From positions 1 through 5,171 of the forward strand of contig CAMLOZ010000304.1 in the NCBI GenBank assembly GCA_946481625.1: a stretch of 5,171 nt of DNA, read 5' to 3'. The translations under genes were made by a program, and so were the position numbers. The DNA is from an uncultured Haloferula sp. Lineage in GTDB: Bacteria > Verrucomicrobiota > Verrucomicrobiae > Verrucomicrobiales > Akkermansiaceae. Each line of letters begins with the position of its first letter. Within the stretch, counting starts at the first letter, position 1. Shown here piece by piece: positions 1-5,171 of the stretch. The notes under the pieces are model-generated. The model did no database searches and had not been told where the DNA came from. It saw nothing but the letters and a program-made list of their open reading frames with translations.

Positions 1-111
1 GAAGGCGGGAAGCGGGCGGAGCGGTCTTGCTTTCGGCTCGCTGGTGCAGCAGCAGGAATTCGAAACGAAGGCGAGAACAGAGAGGGAGACGATGGCGATT
101 GCGCGGAACAT
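1..111 (-). CDS. Tiny Cys-rich lipoprotein, C-terminus cut by window edge
   Basis: Read on the minus strand from the ATG at 111, the frame stays open for 37 codons to the window edge, so the C-terminus is missing. The protein begins MFRAIAIVSLSVLAF, a short hydrophobic helix after one Arg. It then reaches a lipobox-like VSNSC with a run of three cysteines (residues 20-22) and a Lys/Arg/Pro-rich tail. This is the layout of a signal-peptidase II lipoprotein in which Cys20 (or a neighbour) would be lipidated and the mature peptide would be very small. It resembles the next gene (253-378) in its VSLS segment and its Ser-Cys-Cys site, so the two may be paralogues. There is no Shine-Dalgarno sequence before the ATG. 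I do not recognise a family and assign no function. The main doubt is whether so short a frame is translated; the coherent signal peptide argues that it is. Confidence 0.55.
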   Translation of the reverse strand, partial: MFRAIAIVSLSVLAFVSNSCCCTSEPKARPLRPLPAF

Positions 112-164
112 GGCTGGAGTCAAAAGGGGTTTTACGGATTTCGCTAGAAAAATGATTGCAGCAC

Positions 165-204
165 AAAAAATTTGCAGGGTGGACCAGCAGGCGGTCCACC
201 CTGC
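165..204 (-). terminator. Intrinsic terminator after the small lipoprotein gene
   Basis: Positions 174-185 (GCAGGGTGGACC) and 193-204 (GGTCCACCCTGC) form a perfect 12-bp GC-rich stem with a 7-nt loop. Read leftward (minus strand), the stem is followed by AAA and then six T (170 down to 165), as expected for Rho-independent termination, although the T tract is offset by three bases. It lies about 50 bp past the stop of the 253-378 gene and therefore supports that gene as a real transcription unit. There is no T run on the plus-strand side, so it should act in the leftward direction only. Confidence 0.8.
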
Positions 205-252
205 GTTAAGTCATCGTGCAGGGACCCGGAGGTCGCCGCCGATCAACCCTTC

Positions 253-378
253 TTACTTGGCGGGAGCCACGTAGGTCGGGGAGGCGGGAGCCGGGGCCGG
301 ACGGCTTTCGCAGCAAGAGGCGGCCAGCAGGGTGCCGAGGGCGGCGGCGCTGAGGGAGACGACTTTGATGAATTTCAT
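253..378 (-). CDS. Tiny lipoprotein (41 aa) with Pro/Ala-rich tail
   Basis: On the minus strand an ATG at 378 opens a 41-codon frame ending in TAA (255-253). The product has a positively charged start (MKFIK), a hydrophobic core VVSLSAAALGTLLAA, and a lipobox LAASC with Cys22 as the predicted lipidated residue and a second cysteine at 23. A short mature tail rich in Pro and Ala follows (ESRPAPAPASPTYVAPAK). After processing only about 20 residues would remain, so this is a lipid-anchored peptide rather than an enzyme. Support comes from the clean signal peptide, the terminator about 50 bp downstream and a possible promoter 55-80 bp upstream. It is transcribed away from asd. The tandem arrangement of two such genes recalls entericidin loci in layout only; I see no sequence match and infer no toxin role. 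Function unknown. Confidence 0.72.
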   Translation of the reverse strand: MKFIKVVSLSAAALGTLLAASCCESRPAPAPASPTYVAPAK

Positions 379-432
379 GGTAGTTGCTTTCGGTTGGTTT
401 CGAGACTGCGGAAGGTGTCCGCACCCTCGACG

Positions 433-460
433 ACTCTAACGGAACGGAAAGGCCGCGCAA
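433..460 (-). promoter_or_regulatory. Possible promoter for the 41-aa lipoprotein gene
   Basis: On the minus strand TTGCGC (460-455) is separated by 16 bp from TAGAGT (438-433). The -10 matches the sigma70 consensus at four of six bases, the -35 at only three. Transcription would start near 426 and give a leader of roughly 48 nt before the ATG at 378. It is the best pair I found in this intergenic region for the leftward gene, but the -35 is weak. Confidence 0.28.
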
Positions 461-493
461 GGTAAAAGCCGGAGCCGCCCGCGCACGATTCGG

Positions 494-521
494 TTGCCAG
501 ACGGGGATCCGGCCCTACACT
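494..521 (+). promoter_or_regulatory. asd: Probable sigma70-type promoter for asd
   Basis: TTGCCA (494-499) and TACACT (516-521) lie 16 bp apart, matching the consensus at five and four of six positions. The expected start point near 528 leaves only about 10 nt before the asd ATG at 538, and there is no Shine-Dalgarno sequence in that stretch. If correct, the asd mRNA would be almost leaderless. This is inferred from sequence only. Confidence 0.42.
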
Positions 522-537
522 CGCCGCTCCCAAATTC

Positions 538-1539
538 ATGAGCGAACCCAAGCACGTCGCCATCGTCGGCGCCACCGGAGCGGTCGGCGAAGAAATGCGT
601 CTTTGTCTCGAGCAGCGGAACTTCCCGGTCGGCAAGCTGACCGTGCTGGCATCCGCACGCTCGGCCGGGAAACGCATCCCTTTCGCGGGTCAGGATGTGG
701 TCGTGCAGGAACTCACCCACGATAGCTTTGCCGGAGTCGATATCGCCCTCTTCTCGGCGGGCGGCGGCATCTCGAAGGAGTTTGGACCCTCCGCTGCGGC
801 GGCAGGGGCGGTCGTCATCGACAACTCCTCGGCCTTCCGCATGGATGCGGACGTTCCGCTGGTGGTGCCCGAGATCAACCCGCAGGCGGCCAAGGACCGC
901 CCCCGCGGCATCATCGCGAATCCGAACTGCACCACCATCATCTCGCTGATGGCGCTGGCCCCTCTCCACGAGGCCTTCGGGCTGAAGTCGATCATCGCTT
1001 CCTCCTATCAGGCGGTGTCCGGATCGGGTGCCCAAGGCATCCTTGAACTCGAAGAGCAGGTGAAGGCCATCACGGCAGGCCAAGCCTTCGAGCCGAAGAT
1101 CTACCCCCGCCAGATCGCCTTCAACGTGATCCCTCAGGTGGATGCCTTCACCGACAACGGCTACACCAAGGAAGAGCTGAAGATGCTCAACGAGGGTCGC
1201 AAGATCCTCGGCCACCCGGATCTCAAGGTCTCCTGCACCTGCGTCCGCGTGCCGGTCTATCGTTCCCACTCCGTCTCGATCACCGCGCAGTTCGAGCGCC
1301 CGGTGGATGTCGAAGCCGCCCGCGCCGCCTTCGCCGGCAAGCCGGGCATCAAGGTCGTCGATGATCCGGCGAACAAGGTTTTCCCCGTTCCGCTGGACAC
1401 CACCGGCAAGGACGACTGCCTCGTCGGCCGCATCCGCAAGAACCTCGTCCTCGACAACGCCCTCGACCTCTGGGTCGTCGGCGATCAGGTCCGCAAGGGT
1501 GCCGCGCTCAATGCGGTCCAGATCGCGGAGATCCTGTGA
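538..1539 (+). CDS. asd: Aspartate-semialdehyde dehydrogenase
   Basis: The enzyme reduces L-aspartyl-4-phosphate with NADPH to L-aspartate 4-semialdehyde (EC 1.2.1.11). This is the branch point to diaminopimelate/lysine, threonine and methionine, and it is needed for peptidoglycan; it acts in the cytoplasm. The 333-residue protein has the NADP-binding loop GATGAVG at 11-17, an SSAFR segment at 97-101, the active-site cysteine in NPNCTT (Cys131), the substrate-binding Gln158 in SYQAVSG, and Arg237 and His244 in CVRVPVYRSHS. The Arg-to-His spacing of seven matches E. coli Arg267/His274. Length and motif order fit a complete enzyme of the short (about 330-350 residue) class. The ATG at 538 is chosen because the Rossmann strand HVAIVGATG follows within six residues, leaving no room for a later start. 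No lysC or dapA is adjacent; ispA follows after 149 bp containing a repeat, so co-transcription is uncertain. Confidence 0.97.
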   Translation: MSEPKHVAIVGATGAVGEEMRLCLEQRNFPVGKLTVLASARSAGKRIPFAGQDVVVQELTHDSFAGVDIALFSAGGGISKEFGPSAAAAGAVVIDNSSAFRMDADVPLVVPEINPQAAKDRPRGIIANPNCTTIISLMALAPLHEAFGLKSIIASSYQAVSGSGAQGILELEEQVKAITAGQAFEPKIYPRQIAFNVIPQVDAFTDNGYTKEELKMLNEGRKILGHPDLKVSCTCVRVPVYRSHSVSITAQFERPVDVEAARAAFAGKPGIKVVDDPANKVFPVPLDTTGKDDCLVGRIRKNLVLDNALDLWVVGDQVRKGAALNAVQIAEIL

Positions 1540-1550
1540 CGGGAATTTGA

Positions 1551-1661
1551 ACCGCCAAGACGCCAAGACCGCCAAGGTTCGAGATATTCCATACGGAGAC
1601 AGGGTCCTCCTCATGCGGACTTCTTTCTTGTGAAACTTGGCGCACTTGGCGTCTTGGCGGT
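1551..1661. repeat. REP-like inverted-repeat element made of CGCCAAG units
   Basis: The left arm (1551-1576) has three CGCCAAG units at 1553, 1561 and 1570. The right arm (1636-1661) has three CTTGGCG units at 1636, 1645 and 1653. The arms are reverse complements at 24 of 26 positions, differing only at a central dinucleotide, and flank a 59-bp spacer (1577-1635). The element occupies most of the asd-ispA gap without entering either gene. From general knowledge, very similar CCGCCAAGACGCCAAG arrays occur intergenically in many Verrucomicrobia and Planctomycetes genomes. I infer a REP/REPIN-type element possibly moved by a RAYT (TnpA_REP) transposase, none of which is in this window. As RNA it could form a long stem, which might affect read-through from asd. 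There is no T tract directly after it (five T occur only at 1672-1676), so I do not call a terminator. Confidence 0.85.
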
Positions 1662-1688
1662 GAATCACTGTCTTTTTCGCAGCCCGAC

Positions 1689-2570
1689 ATGGACCTGAAG
1701 CAATACCTCGCCACCCGCGCCGCCGAAGTCGATGCCGCGCTCGATGCCTTCCTGCCGAAGGCCAAGGAGAAGCCGGCCACGATCCATGCCGCGATGCGTT
1801 ACAGCGTCTTCGCCGGTGGGAAGCGCCTGCGCCCGATCCTCTGCCTCGCCGCCGCGGAAGCCTGCGGCGGCGATCCCGAGAGTGCCATGCCCCCCGCCTG
1901 CGCGGTGGAGATCCTCCACACCTACTCGCTCGTCCACGACGATCTGCCCTGCATGGACGACGACGACCTGCGCCGCGGTCGACCGACTTGCCACAAGGTC
2001 TATGGCGAAGGGATGGCCGTCCTCACCGGCGATGCGCTACTGACTGAGGCCTTCCTGATCCTTGCCCAGACCTCTCCCGCGAAACGCTACCCCGGTGCTT
2101 CCTACGTTGCGGAACTCGCCCTGACCGGCGGCTCCACCCGTCTGATCGGCGGCCAGGTGATGGACTTGGAAGGAGAGGGCAAGAAGCTCACCAAGGCGCA
2201 GCTCGTGAAGATCCACGAGTCGAAGACGGCCGCGCTTCTCACCACCTCGATCCGCCTCGGTGCGATGACCGCGAATGCGACGGAGAAGCAGTTGGAGGCG
2301 CTCAGTGCCTTCGGCCACGCCCTCGGCCTGGCCTTCCAGGTGATCGATGACATCCTCGACGTGACCCAGTCCACCGAGGTTCTCGGCAAGACCGCAGGCA
2401 AGGATGCCGCCGTCGAGAAGGCCACCTACCCCGCCATCCTCGGCCTTGAGAAATCCCGCAAGGAAGCCGCGAAACTCACGAAGGAAGCCATGGACGCCCT
2501 CGCTCCCTTCGGAAAGAAGGCGCAGCGCCTGCGTGAGATCGCGGAGTATCTCCTGAAGCGGGATTATTGA
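1689..2570 (+). CDS. ispA: Polyprenyl (farnesyl) diphosphate synthase
   Basis: This all-alpha trans-prenyltransferase condenses isopentenyl diphosphate with allylic diphosphates, most likely making farnesyl diphosphate for undecaprenyl and quinone synthesis in the cytoplasm. The 293-residue protein shows GGKRLRP (43-49), the first Asp-rich motif DDLPCMD (84-90) followed by DDDLRRGRPTCHK, GGQVMD (154-159), a Lys-Thr pair (179-180), and the second Asp-rich motif DDILD (220-224). The first motif has the two-residue insertion (DDxxxxD) of bacterial type II FPP synthases. Tyr79, five residues before it, is the aromatic position expected to limit chain length to C15; a geranylgeranyl product cannot be excluded. 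The ATG at 1689 gives a normal N-terminus (MDLKQYLATRAAEVD) but has no Shine-Dalgarno sequence; a pyrimidine-rich CTGTCTTTTTCGC lies just upstream. The common partners xseB and dxs are absent here; the next gene is the convergent sulfatase, so this ispA ends its unit alone. Confidence 0.95.
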   Translation: MDLKQYLATRAAEVDAALDAFLPKAKEKPATIHAAMRYSVFAGGKRLRPILCLAAAEACGGDPESAMPPACAVEILHTYSLVHDDLPCMDDDDLRRGRPTCHKVYGEGMAVLTGDALLTEAFLILAQTSPAKRYPGASYVAELALTGGSTRLIGGQVMDLEGEGKKLTKAQLVKIHESKTAALLTTSIRLGAMTANATEKQLEALSAFGHALGLAFQVIDDILDVTQSTEVLGKTAGKDAAVEKATYPAILGLEKSRKEAAKLTKEAMDALAPFGKKAQRLREIAEYLLKRDY

Positions 2571-2604
2571 GGGAAACGGAACGCGCCGCGTCCCTGCCTG
2601 CGGA

Positions 2605-4965
2605 TTACTTCTGCTCCACCGTGATCTTCACGATCTTCCCGGTGAAAGCATTCGCATTCTGTTTGTAGTCGGGGGAGACATTGGTTTCGGAATCGAGGCC
2701 CACATCCGCGCCTTCGTCGCCCGAGAAGGCGAATGGCTGCGTTTTCGGAATCCGTCCCTCGGCGACTTTCTCGCCGTCCACGCTGAGGATCGATTTTCCT
2801 CCGGTCCCCGGCTGGGTGCCGTCCGGAATGAACTCATAGGAGATCGTGTGTTTGCCCGGGGCCAGCGCTTCCTGGCCGGCGATGTTGGTCCGCTCGATGG
2901 CGAACCAGTTGTACTCGTGGTGAGGCCTCCCGTCCTTCATGTAGAGCACCCAGCCCCCGAAGTAGCCTGCCTGTGCGATAATGACCCCGTTCGTGGCGGC
3001 GTCCGCCAGCTCCACCTCCGCTTGCACCGTATGATGCACTCCCTTCACGTTGATGAAGGCATTCTCCATCATGCCGATCATTCCCGGGTAGACCGTGAGC
3101 GACTTGCGTCCTCCCAGAAGATCGGGCCGCCCGGCGATGGCGGGGTTGAAGCGCTCCGAGCGGCGGTCATCGATGGGCAGGACATGATTGCGCAGCGCCT
3201 CCTTCGTGAAGACCGCTTTCAACTCCTCCAGCTTTTCAGGGTTCGCTTTCGCCAGGTCGTCCGCTTGGCTGAAATCGTCATCCACGTGGTAGAGTTCCCA
3301 CGTGTCGTCCTTGACCGGGGGTAGCTGGACCATCAGCCATGGAATGGAGTGGCGGGTGCAAGCCACCCAACCCTCGTGGTAGATGCCGCGATTGCCGAAC
3401 ATCTCGAAGTACTGGGTGGTCCGTAGTCCCGTGGCACTGGCGTCCGCGACCGAATAGAGCATGGACACCCCGTCCATCGCCCGCTGCGGCACGCCGTTGA
3501 CGGTTTTCGGTTGCGGGATTCCGGCGGCTTCCAGGGCGGTGGGTGCCACGTCGACGACATGGTGGAACTGGCTGCGCAGCCCGCCCTTCGCGGCAACCTT
3601 CGCGGGCCAGTGTAGCACCATCCCGTTCCGGGTTCCACCGAAGTGACTCGCCACCTGCTTGGTCCACTGGAAGGGCGTGTTGCCGGCCCAGGCCCAGCCG
3701 ATGGCGAAATGGGGGAAGGTGCTTGGTCCGCCCCATGAATCGACATGGTCCATCATCTGGTCGGCCTGGCCGACGATGCCGTTGAGCGCCATCATCTCGT
3801 TGTAGGTGCCCTCCGGCCCGCCTTCCGCGCTCGCGCCGTTATCTCCGACGATGTAAAAGAGCAGCGTGTTTTCGAGCTCTCCCATGGCCTCCAATTGATC
3901 GACCAGACGCCCGACCTCCCGGTCGGTGTGCTCGGCGAATCCGGCGAAGGTCTCCATCTGCCGCTCGAAGAGCCGCTTCTGGTCTTGGCTCATGTCGTCC
4001 CATGCGGGGATCTCCTTGGGACGTGGAGTCAGCTTGGCACTCGCGGGAACCACTCCCAGGGATTTCTGGCGGGCAAAGGTCTCCTCGCGCAGCTTGTCCC
4101 AGCCGCCGCTGAATTGTCCCTTGTATTTCTCGATCCAAGGCTTCGGAACATGATGTGGGGCGTGGGTCGCACCGGTCGCGAAATAGATGTAGAAAGGCTT
4201 GTCGGGTGTGAGGGACTGCTGGGCGCTCATCCAGCCGATCGCCTTGTCCGTCATGTCCACGGTGAAGTGATAGCCGGGAGTCTGCGGCGGCTCCATTCGC
4301 GTGACGCCGTCGAAGATGGCAGGAGCCCATTGATTGGTTTCCCCGCCGATGAAGCCGTAGAACTTGTCGAAACCCGATCCTGTCGGCCAGCGATCGTAGG
4401 GCCCGGACACCGACACCTCCCACGGGGGAGTCTCGTGGTACTTGCCGAAGGCCGCGGTGCTGTAGCCGTTTTGCCTGAGAATTTCGGCGAGCGGGGTGAT
4501 GTTTCTGGGCCGGACACCGGTGTTCCCCGGGAATGCCGTGGCCAGTTCCATGATGGCCCCGGCGTTGTTCGCGTGGTGGTTGTGTCCCGTGAGCAAGGCC
4601 ATGCGGGTCGGGCTGCAGAGCGCGGTCGTGTGAAAGCGGTTGTACTTGAGCCCGTTCTTCGCGAGCCTTTCCAACACCGGCATCCGGATCGGGCCGCCGA
4701 AGGCCGAACTATGCCCGAAACCGATGTCGTCGATCAGCACGATCACCACATTGGGAGCCCCTGCGGGTGGCTTCACCTCGAATCGCGGCGGTGCGGTTGC
4801 ATCCCGTGCGTCCAGTATTTCGATGGGCGGGCTGTCCGCTTCGAAGATCGGCAGACGGGTCCGGTCGATGCGATCGGTGGCGGTGTTGTCCTGGGCCGGC
4901 ATGGCCGGGCCGGTTATAAGGAAGATGCTGGCAATGCCCAAGGCAGGGAGGGATAGGGGTTTCAT
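2605..4965 (-). CDS. Exported type I arylsulfatase, large two-domain form
   Basis: A formylglycine-dependent sulfatase that hydrolyses sulfate esters outside the cytoplasm. Of 786 residues, the first ~24 form a signal peptide (hydrophobic IASIFLITG, cut probable near AMPA|Q). The alkaline-phosphatase-like domain spans about 70-500. It has Ca2+ ligands Asp79-Asp80 (IDDIGFG), the signature CSPTR at 117-121 with Cys117 as the residue converted to formylglycine and Arg121, Lys175/His177 (GKYH), His268 (THAPHH), Asp375-Asn376 (GDNG) and Lys436 (WTKQ). All ten positions correspond to the P. aeruginosa AtsA active site with near-identical spacing. Residues ~620-786 form a second, probably beta-sandwich domain (FGGWVLYMKDG, NWFAIER, GKHTISYEF), typical of the ~780-residue arylsulfatase subfamily. 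The substrate cannot be read from sequence: aryl or alkyl sulfates fit as well as sulfated glycans. No maturation enzyme (FGE or anSME) or SusD/transport gene is nearby. The start at 4965 is fixed by the signal peptide; there is no Shine-Dalgarno sequence. It converges with ispA, 34 bp apart. Confidence 0.95.
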   Translation of the reverse strand: MKPLSLPALGIASIFLITGPAMPAQDNTATDRIDRTRLPIFEADSPPIEILDARDATAPPRFEVKPPAGAPNVVIVLIDDIGFGHSSAFGGPIRMPVLERLAKNGLKYNRFHTTALCSPTRMALLTGHNHHANNAGAIMELATAFPGNTGVRPRNITPLAEILRQNGYSTAAFGKYHETPPWEVSVSGPYDRWPTGSGFDKFYGFIGGETNQWAPAIFDGVTRMEPPQTPGYHFTVDMTDKAIGWMSAQQSLTPDKPFYIYFATGATHAPHHVPKPWIEKYKGQFSGGWDKLREETFARQKSLGVVPASAKLTPRPKEIPAWDDMSQDQKRLFERQMETFAGFAEHTDREVGRLVDQLEAMGELENTLLFYIVGDNGASAEGGPEGTYNEMMALNGIVGQADQMMDHVDSWGGPSTFPHFAIGWAWAGNTPFQWTKQVASHFGGTRNGMVLHWPAKVAAKGGLRSQFHHVVDVAPTALEAAGIPQPKTVNGVPQRAMDGVSMLYSVADASATGLRTTQYFEMFGNRGIYHEGWVACTRHSIPWLMVQLPPVKDDTWELYHVDDDFSQADDLAKANPEKLEELKAVFTKEALRNHVLPIDDRRSERFNPAIAGRPDLLGGRKSLTVYPGMIGMMENAFINVKGVHHTVQAEVELADAATNGVIIAQAGYFGGWVLYMKDGRPHHEYNWFAIERTNIAGQEALAPGKHTISYEFIPDGTQPGTGGKSILSVDGEKVAEGRIPKTQPFAFSGDEGADVGLDSETNVSPDYKQNANAFTGKIVKITVEQK

Positions 4966-5060
4966 GAGGCTGGCAGGCGGTGGTTGATGATTGATGCTCG
5001 GTTAGGGGCTCTCACCGGAGCTCCAAAGGCGCGACTGCGAGACATGGGAGGCTCGGGGAG

Positions 5061-5089
5061 ATTTCATGTGTCCTAGGAACACATATCAA
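5061..5089 (-). promoter_or_regulatory. Candidate promoter for the sulfatase gene
   Basis: On the minus strand TTGATA (5089-5084, five of six consensus bases) and TGAAAT (5066-5061, four of six) are exactly 17 bp apart. Transcription would begin near 5054 and yield an untranslated leader of about 88 nt before the sulfatase ATG at 4965. This is the best sigma70-like pair in the region upstream of the gene, and it coincides with a palindrome, which supports a regulatory role. Not proven. Confidence 0.42.
5066..5084. promoter_or_regulatory. Operator-like palindrome inside the sulfatase promoter
   Basis: The plus strand reads ATGTGT-CCTAGG-A-ACACAT. Six-base arms are perfect reverse complements, and the centre CCTAGG is itself palindromic, with one extra A breaking full symmetry. 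The site fills the spacer between the proposed -35 and -10 and touches both, a position where a dimeric repressor would block RNA polymerase. The binding protein is unknown. Confidence 0.45.
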
Positions 5090-5090
5090 A

Positions 5091-5115
5091 ATCAGACAAT
5101 CTTCGAGTGTCTGAT
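5091..5115. repeat. Second inverted repeat upstream of the sulfatase promoter
   Basis: ATCAGACA (5091-5098) and TGTCTGAT (5108-5115) are perfect 8-bp inverted arms around a 9-nt centre (two further inner pairs are possible). On the minus strand the second arm runs into TTTG, so it could be a weak terminator for a minus-strand gene lying beyond the right edge. Alternatively it is an activator or regulator site one base upstream of the proposed -35. The remaining 5116-5171 is AT-richer than the rest of the window, and I see no gene in it. Confidence 0.45.
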
Positions 5116-5171
5116 GAAAAAGTGGCGGAAGTTAAACGTGGTTAATTATCTCCCTTTGGGGCAAGTTACAA

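Noticed and set aside
122..133. AAAAGGGGTTTT inverted repeat
   Set aside because: Only 4-bp AT arms around a G run; too short to support a structure or binding site.
44..465. Plus-strand frames of 76, 97 and 113 codons in the left intergenic region
   Set aside because: They run over the terminator hairpin and antisense to the two lipoprotein genes or into asd, with no signal peptide, no motif and mutually overlapping frames.
1551..1661. CRISPR-like array from the repeated CGCCAAG units
   Set aside because: Units are only 7 bp with 1-2 bp gaps and are arranged as opposed arms; there are no spacers of CRISPR size and no cas gene.
436..1668. 410-codon open frame on the minus strand across asd
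   Set aside because: It is antisense to a fully motif-supported asd, its start lies in the CGCCAAG repeat, and its composition (Arg/Asp/Gly-rich, no family) is what GC-biased third positions produce on the opposite strand.
1540..1688. Separate promoter for ispA
   Set aside because: No -35/-10 pair with acceptable spacing stood out in the gap; apparent TTGGCG matches are simply repeat units. Whether ispA is co-transcribed with asd stays open.
2571..2604. Possible bidirectional terminator between ispA and the sulfatase
   Set aside because: GGAACGCG/CGCGTCCC could pair but leaves an impossibly small loop with a mismatch, and there is no T tract on either strand.
3745..4956. 403-codon open frame on the plus strand across the sulfatase
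   Set aside because: Antisense shadow of the sulfatase: no recognisable domain, His/Arg/Val-rich composition, and the sulfatase has all catalytic motifs in its own frame.
5000..5066. 21-codon frame starting at the ATG at 5066 on the minus strand
   Set aside because: Its start lies inside the proposed -10 and would not be on the transcript; the peptide has no distinguishing feature.

Overview
The window looks like a chromosomal segment of a high-GC Gram-negative bacterium, most likely a verrucomicrobial lineage (Luteolibacter/Haloferula-like). This is inference from four things: the style of the proteins, tiny Cys-rich lipoproteins, start codons with no Shine-Dalgarno sequence, and an intergenic repeat built from CGCCAAG units that I associate with Verrucomicrobia and Planctomycetes genomes. 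No taxonomic marker gene is present, so the placement is tentative.

Layout. Positions 1-378 hold two very small lipoprotein genes on the minus strand: a complete 41-codon gene (253-378), followed by an intrinsic terminator (165-204) and a second one cut by the left edge (1-111). Neither appears among ORFs of ordinary length; they emerge from reading the minus strand directly. A 159-bp divergent intergenic region (379-537) holds plausible promoters for the lipoprotein gene (leftward) and for asd (rightward). Next come two housekeeping genes on the plus strand: asd (aspartate-semialdehyde dehydrogenase, 538-1539) and an ispA-type prenyl diphosphate synthase (1689-2570). The 149-bp gap between them is mostly filled by a 111-bp inverted-repeat element (1551-1661) that resembles a REP doublet. 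Convergent with ispA, 34 bp away, is a 786-residue exported type I sulfatase (2605-4965, minus strand). Its upstream region (4966-5171) has a promoter-like pair whose 17-bp spacer is filled by a palindrome, a second palindrome just upstream, and a 27-codon upstream ORF that overlaps the sulfatase start by ATGA.

The genes do not form one pathway. asd feeds lysine/diaminopimelate, threonine and methionine synthesis. ispA feeds isoprenoids (undecaprenyl and quinone precursors). The sulfatase is a periplasmic or outer-surface scavenging enzyme, probably separately regulated. The tiny lipoproteins are of unknown function. The more unusual content is the twin poly-Cys lipoproteins, the operator-like palindrome inside the sulfatase promoter, and the REP-like element.
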